From UBA12478 sp964513275 (GTDB lineage: Bacteria > Patescibacteriota > Patescibacteriia > UBA9934 > GWF2-40-263): a DNA stretch of 38,143 bases. Every line of letters starts with the position of its first letter. Within the stretch, counting starts at the first letter, position 1. Below, one piece after another: positions 7,523 through 15,509 of the stretch. The position numbers and the translations under genes were made by a program. Below the pieces are notes generated by a model that saw only the letters and a list, made by a program, of their open reading frames with translations, did not search any database and was not told where the DNA came from. Location of the stretch: positions 1 through 38,143 of the forward strand of contig CAZELN010000005.1 in assembly GCA_964513275.1 (NCBI GenBank). The letters are read 5' to 3'.

Positions 7523-8928
7523 AAAGAAGATGAACGAAATAACCTTGAAAAAATATTTTCTGGAAGACGGAGAAGCCGGTGTACAGTTTCCAACACAGGA
7601 AAGCGAGGACGAATCGTAACGACGAACTCCGCTGTTTGCTCGTTCCCCGCTTCGTCGACCGTCTGAACCGTAAGTTGGTGCTGGCCGAACCCCAGGCCTC
7701 GCAAAGGAATCCCAGCGCCAGTAGTCTCGACAGGCGTTCCGTTTATGCGAACGTGCGACGATACGACACCGGAAAGCGCATCGATCACTTCAAGCGCGAT
7801 AAATCGACGCGGCGGAAAAAGCGGCAAGGACGGCTGGCTCACGGTGGAAGGTTCAACAACAGGCGGCGTGTTGTCGACCATAATTTTCTGCGTTGCAACA
7901 CTGCCATCCGGATCAGAAGCGTCCAGCAGGTGGAAATAGTATATCCCATCCGGAAGTCCACTGAAATAAATGGAAGGATTTTGTGTTTCAGACGTTAACT
8001 CCGATGTATCCGCCGTTGGGTTTTGGTTCAGGATATACCGAAATGTCATCTCTTTACTCTGTCCCGACTGAAGCCATGAAAGCATTATTCCGTCGCCAGC
8101 ATAATACGTATCCTGCGAAGGATGGGTTGAGGATTGCAAATCAATGTCTGTGGCTGCAAAAAGTTGATCCGCAAAGGAGCCTAAATCCGTTTCCGTTGCC
8201 GGTGGTTCGGACGGATACTCAAACGTTTCAGGTGTTGAGGTTTGTTCTTGGACACGCTCAGTGGGAGATTCTGTTGGAAAGGACTCCTCTTCGGGCTCCG
8301 GCGCGTCTATCGAAGCATCTGAATCCGTGTCTGGCACATCGCTTAACGACTCATCGGAAGAATCCGACGTGTCGTTCGATGTCTCTTCGCTCTCTGACGT
8401 CTCATCCTCATCTGGCGTCGCGTCGTCTTCTGAGCTTTCATCTGACGACGATCTGCCGGAGCCTGACCATGAAGACCCTGGCCGAGCTACGATATCCGTC
8501 GTAAAGCGCACGACTTGTGTGACGCCGGTAATAATGCCGACACCGCTGGTCGTGACCGTTGTGGGCTGTAGCAAAAACGTGACATAAAGCTCCTGATCGA
8601 CGGCGTCTGGATAATCAGGAATGATGGTGTACAAATAGGTGATTTCTCGCGTACCGTCTGGTATCACAAACGATGTTTCACCATGAAAAAAACTCGCCGC
8701 ACTTTTTCGTGCAGAAACGGTCACATTTAAATCTCCACTCAGCTCTTCGGGGGCTCGTGAAATCGTGGCTGAAACGGTATACGAACTTCCAACAGGAAGA
8801 TAATCAATTTCAACTTCCGGAGGCGATAAACCAAGCGCGCGAACAGATAACGGAAGAAGAAACAAAAACACACCCGCAATAACAAACGGGAATATCTTGT
8901 CACACAAACAAGGATTTCTCACTTGCAC
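7519..8928 (-). CDS. Secreted protein with DUF916-like domain and acidic Ser/Asp linker
   Basis: A 469-residue exported protein starting with a GTG codon. The signal peptide (about 10-31) is followed by LGLSPPEVEID and the shared β domain (to about 140), which ends IITGVTQVVRF like its paralogues. Residues about 150-240 are a low-complexity linker made almost only of Ser, Asp, Glu and Thr. Then come two immunoglobulin-like modules, one with the phrase LPDGIYYFHLLDASDPDG and one with VDEAGNEQTAEFVV. The C-terminal tail (RPRFPVLETVHRLL…) is basic and amphipathic and is not a classical anchor. The gene is first in its unit, is coupled to the 516-residue paralogue downstream, and is divergent from the O-antigen-ligase-like gene. 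An extended −10 (TGTTAAAAT on the minus strand, hexamer 8964-8969) lies upstream. Confidence 0.75.
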   Translation of the reverse strand: MQVRNPCLCDKIFPFVIAGVFLFLLPLSVRALGLSPPEVEIDYLPVGSSYTVSATISRAPEELSGDLNVTVSARKSAASFFHGETSFVIPDGTREITYLYTIIPDYPDAVDQELYVTFLLQPTTVTTSGVGIITGVTQVVRFTTDIVARPGSSWSGSGRSSSDESSEDDATPDEDETSESEETSNDTSDSSDESLSDVPDTDSDASIDAPEPEEESFPTESPTERVQEQTSTPETFEYPSEPPATETDLGSFADQLFAATDIDLQSSTHPSQDTYYAGDGIMLSWLQSGQSKEMTFRYILNQNPTADTSELTSETQNPSIYFSGLPDGIYYFHLLDASDPDGSVATQKIMVDNTPPVVEPSTVSQPSLPLFPPRRFIALEVIDALSGVVSSHVRINGTPVETTGAGIPLRGLGFGQHQLTVQTVDEAGNEQTAEFVVTIRPRFPVLETVHRLLRLPENIFSRLFRSSSL

Positions 8929-8975
8929 ATCAATGATCTCGATTTCTATTCAGGGACAGTCCTATTTTAACAGAG

Positions 8976-8984
8976 TGATACAAT
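8976..8984 (+). promoter_or_regulatory. Extended −10 element of the O-antigen-ligase-like gene
   Basis: TGATACAAT fits TGn-TATAAT at five of six hexamer bases. It lies only 13 bases before the ATG at 8998, so transcripts should begin within a few bases of the start codon. A back-to-back extended −10 (TGTTAAAAT on the minus strand, 8964-8972) serves the divergent surface gene. Confidence 0.5.
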
Positions 8985-8997
8985 AGTCCCAATCTGT

Positions 8998-11034
8998 ATG
9001 TATCTGATGAATCAAAAACTCGTTGCCATGCGTATTGCTCAAGCATTTTTATTTTTTACGAGCGTGACTCCACTCATTTTTTACCGTCCCATCTTCCAAT
9101 ACTACACCGCTCCAAAAGCGTTTTTCCTATTTGCGATATCTGAAATTATTTTTATTCTCCTCCTGTGGAGGAGGCACGCACACTCTTCCTTAAAATCAAT
9201 TCGCGGGTCGATCATGATTACCCTGAGCGTATTTATCGCCACACAACTCACGGCCGCCTTGCTAGGAGAAGATTCATGGAACAGTCTCTGGTCTACCCCG
9301 GGACGGATGACCGGTGTCTTTCTGCTAATCCATCTCCTGGGTCTATTCATGACAATGAGAATGCTCCTAAGAACAGCGATTGAGTGGCGAATCTTTATCA
9401 TGTTGAACGTCATTGTTGGTCTTATTGTCTCATTTCTTTATTGGTTTCCCTTATTCCCCGCGCTTATAGAAGAATCAAACAATGGCTCAACGCTTGGCAA
9501 TTCATCGGTGTTTGGAACGTACCTTTTATTTCTCGTTGGTTTTACCTGTTTCCTTATTTTCGACAGCAAGAGCAGTAAACTCATGCATGCCGTTGCTTGG
9601 ATCGGAGCGGCCATCTTTGTTTTGACGCTTTTTGCCACAGATGCGCACGCGTCTCAAATCTCCTTGATAGGAGGGACGATCTTGGCCGCCTCGCTTGCTC
9701 TGATTCGTCTGGCCAAGCGTCCAATATGGCGGTATATCGGACACACATTGACGATGACGCTTACGGTCAGCACACTTTTGGTGGGTGTTATGGTCTTTAT
9801 TCCTGATAGTTTCGTTCAGAAAACATTTGTTGAAATCGGAGACCCAACACGCCTTGTTTTATGGGACATGGCGCGCCAAGCCATTCAGGAACGGCCTCTG
9901 TTGGGTTGGGGTCCGGAAAATTTTTCCCATGTCTCTTTGCGCTTCTACAACCCATGCCTTGGATCACAAGCGTGCGGGGAGGGAAAGTGGTCGGATCGCG
10001 CTCACAATATTATCTTAGAAACACTTGTTGGAAGCGGCATCATCGGCTTGCTTGCGTACCTTGGCGTGTTTGCGGCAGCCGCTCTATCCTTGTGGAAATG
10101 CCGTTTCTTGGAACCTTCCCAGGAAGCAACTACCATCGTTCTGACGTGTTTGCTTGCGGCTTATTTTATCCAAAATCAAACCGGATTTGACTCCGTTGTA
10201 AGTCTTCTGTGCTGGGTCATCGTTCTTGCGTTTATCGAGTGGAAAACAAGTGATGGAAACGGGACGGAACTCCTTCCGATATCTGAAACCAACAATCTCT
10301 CTTCAAAACGAACACGAACGCTTCCCGTGCTTGCCACCGCGATGCTTCCTGTTGGACTTTGGTACTTCGTTATTCAACCAGCGCTAGGATTCCAAGGACT
10401 ATCTTCTTCTGTCCAGGCACAGACCGTTGAAGCGCGGCTACGAGCCTACGAACGCGCGGTCAATGTTTCCCAAGCCGGTCTTCCGTATCGGAGAAGTTAC
10501 ATGGCGCATCAGACGTCTTCCAACCTCTGGTATGCCAGCCGCCAAAGCGTGGGAGGAGAATATGCTGCCGTCAAAGCGGAAATCCAAATGGCAAAACGCG
10601 CTCTTGTAGATACAATCGACCGCACGTCAAATTATCTGCGAGCCTATCTCATGCTTGCGCGCGTCTACCAAGTGGAGAGCCGGCTCATCGAGCCAAGCGC
10701 CATAGAAGACGCACAAGTAATTTTGGAAAAAGCGGTGACTCTCAATCCTAATAATCCATTGCCGAAATGGGCATTGGCGTCCGTATTGATAGAACGCGGA
10801 AAAACGTATGATGCCATTGCCCAAACGCAAACGGCGTTTGACCTCAACCCAAACGACCCAAAAGCTCACACCTTGCGACTGATAGCCGCAAAATTCGCGC
10901 TTGACGATTCGCTCGCGCAAACATTTTTTCAAGAAAGCCTTTCACAACTACCGGAACTCACGAACGATCTGCAAGACATTATTTCCATGAATCCTGACGT
11001 GCCATTACTTGAAGCATTAAATAGCTTTTACTGA
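8998..11034 (+). CDS. O-antigen ligase/polymerase-like membrane protein with TPR tail
   Basis: A 678-residue polytopic membrane protein with about ten to twelve helices over residues 12-470. The Wzy_C/O-antigen ligase signature is present: DPTRLVLWDMARQAI (281-295), ERPLLGWGPENF (298-309), a cysteine-containing periplasmic loop, and DRAHNIILETLVGSG (333-347) with the conserved His336. The C-terminus has at least two tetratricopeptide repeats, about 565-640, with VTLNPNNPLPKWALA and FDLNPNDPKAHTL. Members of this family transfer or polymerise glycans outside the membrane; CPR use similar proteins for surface glycan or protein glycosylation. The substrate here cannot be told. It stands next to the surface-protein locus, which could supply glycosylation targets. 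Confidence 0.85.
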   Translation: MYLMNQKLVAMRIAQAFLFFTSVTPLIFYRPIFQYYTAPKAFFLFAISEIIFILLLWRRHAHSSLKSIRGSIMITLSVFIATQLTAALLGEDSWNSLWSTPGRMTGVFLLIHLLGLFMTMRMLLRTAIEWRIFIMLNVIVGLIVSFLYWFPLFPALIEESNNGSTLGNSSVFGTYLLFLVGFTCFLIFDSKSSKLMHAVAWIGAAIFVLTLFATDAHASQISLIGGTILAASLALIRLAKRPIWRYIGHTLTMTLTVSTLLVGVMVFIPDSFVQKTFVEIGDPTRLVLWDMARQAIQERPLLGWGPENFSHVSLRFYNPCLGSQACGEGKWSDRAHNIILETLVGSGIIGLLAYLGVFAAAALSLWKCRFLEPSQEATTIVLTCLLAAYFIQNQTGFDSVVSLLCWVIVLAFIEWKTSDGNGTELLPISETNNLSSKRTRTLPVLATAMLPVGLWYFVIQPALGFQGLSSSVQAQTVEARLRAYERAVNVSQAGLPYRRSYMAHQTSSNLWYASRQSVGGEYAAVKAEIQMAKRALVDTIDRTSNYLRAYLMLARVYQVESRLIEPSAIEDAQVILEKAVTLNPNNPLPKWALASVLIERGKTYDAIAQTQTAFDLNPNDPKAHTLRLIAAKFALDDSLAQTFFQESLSQLPELTNDLQDIISMNPDVPLLEALNSFY

Positions 11035-11064
11035 AGAGACTTCTGAAACTTCTACAAGTCTTCT

Positions 11065-12744
11065 TTATTGCTCCAAGATAAGTATTTGGATCTTTCCGCT
11101 AATTCTATCAAATTTGCAGGATCCGCTCACTGAGATAACTTTCCCTTCCCTTCGTTGAAATGTCTGAAAACCAATCTCACCATTTAACGCCAGCTCCTGT
11201 TTTGGTGTATCCAATGTTGCCCGTGCTCCATCCGCTGTTTTCAGATCTCTCTGCATAGTATAGGCAAACGAAACGACGACATAAGGAAGCAGATCTTCAA
11301 TCATGATCTCCTGTTTGTTTTCAACCCGTTGGATAAGTCGTCCGACTTCCTCTGCCCCGCGGACAAGATGTTCGGGAGTAAGAGCTGCCTCAGCAATCCC
11401 GTTTGGATATTCCTTCGTCGACATCATGCGGACGGAATTTTTGGCGCTCTTCACAGAAAGGACAATACCGTCTCGACAAGCGATGCTGTCTCCGACAGAA
11501 TCGCCATTTGCATGACCTTCTTCGTGTGGCCTCGCTCGCTGCCGACCGGAGTAATAAATTGTCTGCTCATTTTCTAATTTCTTCTTCTCACTCTTTTGCG
11601 TCAATCGGATAATTTTGGGGTCAAAATCAGTCCATGGAGAAAACGGACCATGCCAAAATCTACTAGAAAGATCAGGATCGATAGGAAGATACGTCCCGCC
11701 TTCTGTGCGCTCGATCATTCCCTCGCGAATAAGCCGCTGTTCATTCATCACACTGAGGCTAAGTCTATCGAGACGATCGGCAACGCGGTGCAAAACATCC
11801 ATGCCTTTTGCGGGAACGGCCGTAGACGTGAAAGGCCTATTTCCTTTCAGGATCACAAATGCATCAAGGACATCAGCATAGGAGCGTTCATGACCGTCTG
11901 TGTTGACACGATAGTCAAGCGGATCTGTCGCATAATAGAGAAACGTCTTTTTGTTCACGCGATCCAGAATCCAAAGCACGTCCTCAAACGACATCACATT
12001 ACGGACACCGCTAGGTGCATCAAACGCACAAAACATGCAGCGGACAGAGCAACCTTCTGTAAGCTCAACAGAAAATGTGTTGCGAAGGAGCTGATGCCGA
12101 ATCTCCTCTGGGAACTCTGCAAGTTGTTGGGGGACTTCTGCCGATTCTTGAAGACGCAATTCCTTTGCTGCCTCCTGGCGAAGCCACTCTTTGGTTGAAT
12201 TGACAGCAGCAAGATTTGTTCCTGATTCCGGGATGAATGTATGCACTAATTGTCGTATTACACGCCAGCGAGTACGAATAATTTTTAGTGTTCTCACATA
12301 CGTCTCATAAACTCGCGCTTGCACCTCTGGATAAATGAACGCATCGGATCCAAGCCAATCTACTACTGGCGGAGTAGCCACATGTCCTCGAAAATTTGAC
12401 TTGCTAGAAAATAAGTGGCGTCGGAATCTGTATTCATCTTCCAATAAAGGGCTACCTATCATGGAAGCATGAGAAAAATAATCGAGCAGCTCAATCGTAT
12501 CCGCAACAAAAGACGGTCGATCAGATGGGTTGATTTCCATTCCAGCCAAAACAGCCTTTGCGTGTTCCAGACGTTGACGAACATTAAAAGGAAGTGTTTC
12601 GATGAGCTCCTCAAATATAGCTTCTTTCTCTGGTGGAAACATCTGATCAACCAATTGGCGCTCCTCTTCCTCGCGACGTTTTCGTTCATCAAGTGCTCTC
12701 TCAATAGAAGCTTGGTTTGCCTCTTCAAGTGGGGATCCGTACAT
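11065..12744 (-). CDS. Radical SAM protein of unknown function
   Basis: A cytoplasmic protein of about 559 residues. A charged coiled-coil-like start (IERALDERKRREEEERQ) and a helical N-terminal half lead to the radical SAM cluster motif CSVRCMFC (Cys232, Cys236, Cys239), a CxxxCxxC that would hold a 4Fe-4S cluster. LYYATDPLDY follows where most family members have a GGEP-type motif. The C-terminal third has β strands and few cysteines, so there is no SPASM domain. I do not recognise the subfamily, and it does not look like EpmB/KamA. The reading frame is open further upstream, through tRNA-Pro; that extension is an artefact. The ATGs at 12762 and 12744 are both possible. I prefer 12744, because an extended −10 (TGCTAAAAT) overlaps the other. 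Confidence 0.75.
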   Translation of the reverse strand: MYGSPLEEANQASIERALDERKRREEEERQLVDQMFPPEKEAIFEELIETLPFNVRQRLEHAKAVLAGMEINPSDRPSFVADTIELLDYFSHASMIGSPLLEDEYRFRRHLFSSKSNFRGHVATPPVVDWLGSDAFIYPEVQARVYETYVRTLKIIRTRWRVIRQLVHTFIPESGTNLAAVNSTKEWLRQEAAKELRLQESAEVPQQLAEFPEEIRHQLLRNTFSVELTEGCSVRCMFCAFDAPSGVRNVMSFEDVLWILDRVNKKTFLYYATDPLDYRVNTDGHERSYADVLDAFVILKGNRPFTSTAVPAKGMDVLHRVADRLDRLSLSVMNEQRLIREGMIERTEGGTYLPIDPDLSSRFWHGPFSPWTDFDPKIIRLTQKSEKKKLENEQTIYYSGRQRARPHEEGHANGDSVGDSIACRDGIVLSVKSAKNSVRMMSTKEYPNGIAEAALTPEHLVRGAEEVGRLIQRVENKQEIMIEDLLPYVVVSFAYTMQRDLKTADGARATLDTPKQELALNGEIGFQTFQRREGKVISVSGSCKFDRISGKIQILILEQ

Positions 12745-12752
12745 ATGCCTGC

Positions 12753-12761
12753 ATTTTAGCA
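12753..12761 (-). promoter_or_regulatory. Extended −10 element of the radical SAM gene
   Basis: TGCTAAAAT on the minus strand ends eight bases before the ATG at 12744. It follows immediately on the tRNA terminator, which makes a new transcription start here plausible. No good −35 hexamer is visible. If used, the mRNA would be almost leaderless. Confidence 0.5.
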
Positions 12762-12794
12762 TAAACAAAAATCGCCTTTCTTTGAAGCGATTTT
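12762..12794 (-). terminator. Intrinsic terminator after tRNA-Pro
   Basis: The arms AAAATCGC (12787-12794 read on the minus strand) and GCGATTTT (12768-12775) pair over an 11-base loop and run into TTTTTGTTT. It lies 17 bases after the CCA end of tRNA-Pro and ends the tRNA transcript before the radical SAM gene. Confidence 0.75.
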
Positions 12795-12811
12795 CTGAGA
12801 CAGAACCTAAT

Positions 12812-12889
12812 TGGTCGGGATGACAGGGCTCGAACCTGCGACCTCTTGGTCCCAAACCAAGCGCTCTAAGCCTACTGAGCTACATCCCG
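12812..12889 (-). tRNA. tRNA-Pro (UGG)
   Basis: The acceptor arms CGGGATG and CATCCCG pair fully and are followed by A and an encoded CCA. The anticodon stem CTTGG/CCAAG closes the loop TTTGGGA, giving anticodon TGG. The T arm is GCAGG-TTCGAGC-CCTGT. It lies two bases after tRNA-Gly in the same transcript. Confidence 0.96.
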
Positions 12890-12891
12890 AA

Positions 12892-12966
12892 TGGAGCGGG
12901 TAGCGGGAGTCGAACCCGCATCATCAGTTTGGAAAACTGAGATAATAACCGCTATACGATACCCGC
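12892..12966 (-). tRNA. tRNA-Gly (UCC)
   Basis: The acceptor arms GCGGGTA and TACCCGC pair fully, followed by T and an encoded CCA. The anticodon stem TCAGT/ACTGA closes the loop TTTCCAA, giving anticodon TCC. The T arm is GCGGG-TTCGACT-CCCGC. It is the first gene of the tRNA-Gly/tRNA-Pro pair. Confidence 0.96.
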
Positions 12967-13054
12967 CTATGCAAGCGCAATCATGCCTGAATTCTTTTGG
13001 CTTGGCAAGAGATACGTGGTTGAGTAGACTACTCGTGGATTTAGGAGTTTCTCC

Positions 13055-13984
13055 ATGTCTCCCATCCGGCACGTCCTGAGTGTACAACAGTTCAATGGGC
13101 CACAAATCGATCGCTTGTTCGCCTGTGTCCGGGAAATGCGCGGCATTGTCCGACGCGGACAGTGCTCGATCCTTCAGAACCGTATCATGGCCTCGCTCTT
13201 TTACGAGCCTTCTACCCGGACACGCTTCTCATTTGAGGCGGCGATGCTGCGGTTGGGCGGCCAAGTCGTCGGAACGGAAAACGCTGCTGCATTCTCAAGC
13301 GCCACAAAGGGCGAAACGCTCGAAGATACCGTGCGGATCATCGGCGGATACAGCGATGTTATCGTCCTGCGTCACCCTGAGCGCGGCGCCGCACAGCGCG
13401 CGGCAGCGGTCAGCCGCGTACCGATCATCAACGCCGGGGACGGCGATGGCGAGCATCCCACGCAAGCGCTTTTGGATCTGTACACGATCCAAGAATCATT
13501 CCCTTCTGGGGTTTTGCCCCATGTCGTCTTCGTCGGAGACATCAAGTACGGACGCACCGTTCACTCATTGATTCGTCTGCTCATCACGCAGAAAAATCGG
13601 ATGAGCTTCGTTTCACCTGAACCTCTGCGACTTCCTGACGCTCTCCGTGCCGAACTTACACAGGCTCGTATCACGTTTGACGAATACACGAACTTGCGTG
13701 ACGTGATCCAACACGCGGACGTCCTCTACATGACACGTGTCCAAAAGGAGCGCATGGCGGATACCTCCGGAGTCGTCCTAGACGGAAGCGACTACAGCCT
13801 CACACAAGAGCTTGTCGAAAGGTTGGATATCGCTGCCGTCGTCATGCATCCGCTACCGCGCAACGCTGAAATCCCCACGTGGTTCGACAAGGACTCACGC
13901 GCCTCGTACTTCCGCCAAGCCCAAAACGGACTGTATGTCCGCATGGCGCTGTTGGAAAAGCTGCTCAATCCGTTCCTTGGGTAA
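13055..13984 (+). CDS. pyrB: Aspartate carbamoyltransferase catalytic chain
   Basis: This enzyme joins carbamoyl phosphate and aspartate in the first committed step of pyrimidine synthesis. At 309 residues it has normal length. Carbamoyl phosphate is bound by EPSTRTRF (Ser53-Arg57) and by the loop SSATKGETLEDT (81-92, with Ser82 and Lys85). HPTQALLDLY (134-143), GDIKYGRTVHSL (161-172) and HPLPRN near residue 265 complete the active site. The ATG has AGGAG eight bases upstream. A possible promoter is TTGGCA, a 17-base spacer, then TAGACT. No pyrI or other pyr genes are adjacent, as is common in scattered CPR pathways. Third positions are G/C-rich compared with the AT-rich TA genes beside it. 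Confidence 0.96.
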   Translation: MSPIRHVLSVQQFNGPQIDRLFACVREMRGIVRRGQCSILQNRIMASLFYEPSTRTRFSFEAAMLRLGGQVVGTENAAAFSSATKGETLEDTVRIIGGYSDVIVLRHPERGAAQRAAAVSRVPIINAGDGDGEHPTQALLDLYTIQESFPSGVLPHVVFVGDIKYGRTVHSLIRLLITQKNRMSFVSPEPLRLPDALRAELTQARITFDEYTNLRDVIQHADVLYMTRVQKERMADTSGVVLDGSDYSLTQELVERLDIAAVVMHPLPRNAEIPTWFDKDSRASYFRQAQNGLYVRMALLEKLLNPFLG

Positions 13985-14065
13985 TCCACGGCCTCCCTCA
14001 ACGGGTGGTTTTTCATGTACAGAGGTTTTTACAGGAGATGCTGAAGTCGTTTGATCGTCTTATTT

Positions 14066-14467
14066 TTATAAAATATCAAAACCTAATTTTTTGAATTGCT
14101 TATCAAATGTGAAGCATTTCTTTATTTTTTGAGAATGCATAAGAACGGCGCTGTAGCAATCGATCATACTGATATTCTTGTCTCGTTGATCCTGAAACAG
14201 TTTCCTTCCTCGATCACGCAGGTCGGCGTCAAGTGATAAGATCATCGGAAAATCATCTTCTGTCGTTGAGTGTAAGAAGTCCGTTGCGCTCGTTTTGGAA
14301 ACCCGCATGGACAACACCGTCGCGACCTCATCGATAACAAACTGAGATGTAAAAAATATGACGGGAGCATCTTTCAAGCCACGGAGGATGCGCAAAGCCT
14401 TCTCGTGATTACTATCACTCTTACGAACTAATGAAATGAAAAAACTGCTGTCAATAAACGCCTTCAT
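14066..14467 (-). CDS. vapC: PIN-domain toxin, VapC family
   Basis: A probable RNase toxin of 133 residues. The four acidic residues of the PIN active site are visible: Asp6 in MKAFIDSS, Glu47 in VIDEVA, Asp103 in MIDCYSAVL and Asp122 in TFDKQF. Its ATG overlaps the stop of the antitoxin gene by four bases, the usual coupling in vapBC. VapC toxins typically cut tRNA or 23S rRNA; the target here cannot be read from the sequence. Confidence 0.9.
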   Translation of the reverse strand: MKAFIDSSFFISLVRKSDSNHEKALRILRGLKDAPVIFFTSQFVIDEVATVLSMRVSKTSATDFLHSTTEDDFPMILSLDADLRDRGRKLFQDQRDKNISMIDCYSAVLMHSQKIKKCFTFDKQFKKLGFDIL

Positions 14468-14700
14468 ATTGGATAGAGCGTGTCATCGACCTGTTGAGAA
14501 AGATTGCGAGATCCCCCTTTCTTTGCCTGCCGTGCCAATCGCTCGAGAGCCGCGAGTCCAACCTGTTTTGCCTGACTACGCACAAGGTGTTGACTCATCA
14601 CCTGTCGAATCAGTTCAGAAATAGAAAGCTGTCTCTGGCGAGAATACACTCGAAGGGCTTGTTTCAACTGAGGGTCAAGAAGAATTTGTGTACGACTCAT
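14464..14700 (-). CDS. vapB: Ribbon-helix-helix antitoxin, VapB-like
   Basis: A 78-residue antitoxin. The N-terminal strand MSRTQILLDPQL and the helices that follow (LSISELIRQVMSQHL) fit a ribbon-helix-helix DNA-binding domain. The basic C-terminus should bind and block the PIN toxin. The ATG at 14700, with AGG five bases upstream, is preferred over a GTG at 14706. Two direct repeats of atacacac overlap and precede the start and are likely the operator. Confidence 0.85.
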   Translation of the reverse strand: MSRTQILLDPQLKQALRVYSRQRQLSISELIRQVMSQHLVRSQAKQVGLAALERLARQAKKGGSRNLSQQVDDTLYPI

Positions 14701-14719
14701 ACACACCTAGTATACACAC
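14699..14719. promoter_or_regulatory. Direct repeats at the vapBC start (likely operator)
   Basis: The eight-base word atacacac occurs at 14699-14706 and 14712-14719, a 13-base period. The first copy includes the antitoxin start codon. Ribbon-helix-helix antitoxins commonly bind such repeats and repress their own operon. Confidence 0.5.
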
Positions 14720-14756
14720 TTTTTACAGAAGAAAAAGGCTTCTGTTTGTCACCTTT

Positions 14757-15236
14757 CTACCATCTCTTGGTGCTTGCCGTAATCGCAACCGCAAGCGCGT
14801 CGGCAGCATCGTCTGGTTTGGGGATCTTTGGGAGACTCAACAGTTGCATCACCATTTTTTGCATGGCTATTTTGGGAGCATTGCCGTCGCCGGTGAGAGC
14901 TTTTTTTACTTGAGCAGGTGTGAACTCAAACACCGGACACTGTGCCTGCGCGGCCATGAGCAGCGCCACACCTCGCGCGTGAGCCACATTCATGGCCGTG
15001 GTAGAACTCTTTCCAAAAAAGAGTTTCTCTACGGCCACAACCTGCGGCTGATGATGCGCAAACAGATCATGGAGATCATTACCGATATGGAGCAGTCGAT
15101 TTTCAAACGCGTCGCCGCTCGTTGTCGTGACCACGCCATAGTCGACGAGTTCCAGCTTTGGACCGTCAACAAAAATCACGCCAAAGCCCATCCGACCGTA
15201 ACCAGGATCTAGTCCCATGATGATTCTTCCGTCCAT
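14757..15236 (-). CDS. ruvC: Holliday junction endonuclease RuvC
   Basis: RuvC cuts Holliday junctions as a dimer together with RuvAB. The protein has 159 residues from the ATG at 15236, which has AAGGGA seven bases upstream; the longer open frame to 15314 would overlap the toxin gene and lacks homology. The four catalytic acids are Asp10 (MGLDPGYG), Glu70 (VAVEKLFF), Asp143 and Asp146 (PDDAADALAVA). It starts seven bases after the stop of the RelE-like toxin, so it is probably read through from the TA promoter at 15750-15777. A second TA pair follows it downstream. Confidence 0.95.
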   Translation of the reverse strand: MDGRIIMGLDPGYGRMGFGVIFVDGPKLELVDYGVVTTTSGDAFENRLLHIGNDLHDLFAHHQPQVVAVEKLFFGKSSTTAMNVAHARGVALLMAAQAQCPVFEFTPAQVKKALTGDGNAPKIAMQKMVMQLLSLPKIPKPDDAADALAVAITASTKRW

Positions 15237-15243
15237 AGTTCCC

Positions 15244-15507
15244 TTAATTGTAAACGTCATGATCACCGATAGCCAGCAGGAGGGCTTCTTTTGGTTGGAT
15301 CGAACGATATTCAAAGACGACTCGTGTCTTATAGTTCACCGAGAAGCTGTAGCTTCCCTTCAACTTCCCGTGGAGCTTATGAACCTTAAGACTCACATGA
15401 TTTACAGGATCCCGAAATAGGTCGATCTTTTCAAAGATCTCCTCTTGAAGCGCTTCTGGGAGTTTCTTCAACAAGCGAAAGAAGCTCGGTGCGAATAAAA
15501 CCTCCAT
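15244..15507 (-). CDS. RelE/ParE-family toxin
   Basis: An 87-residue protein with the RelE/ParE-fold sequence pattern: MEVLFAPSFFRLLKKLPEALQ, then LKVHKLHGKLKGSYSFSVNYKTRVVFEY and the closing strand LLLAIGDHDVYN. The Lys/Arg-rich middle and the end IGDHDVY are typical of members that cleave mRNA in the ribosome. Its start lies two bases after the stop of the ribbon-helix-helix antitoxin. Confidence 0.85.
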   Translation of the reverse strand: MEVLFAPSFFRLLKKLPEALQEEIFEKIDLFRDPVNHVSLKVHKLHGKLKGSYSFSVNYKTRVVFEYRSIQPKEALLLAIGDHDVYN

Positions 15508-15509
15508 GG

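Noticed and set aside
8261..8587. Serine/aspartate-rich plus-strand frame
   Set aside because: It is the reverse reading of the repetitive acidic linker of the surface protein at 7519-8928.
12745..12855. Longer N-terminus of the radical SAM protein
   Set aside because: The extra codons read through the terminator and the tRNA-Pro gene; peptides of the type RRFEPCHPDQ are the usual antisense product of a tRNA.
13000..13054. SOS or pyrimidine attenuator before pyrB
   Set aside because: The leader is short, has an ordinary AGGAG site and no terminator fold or PyrR-like element that I could see.
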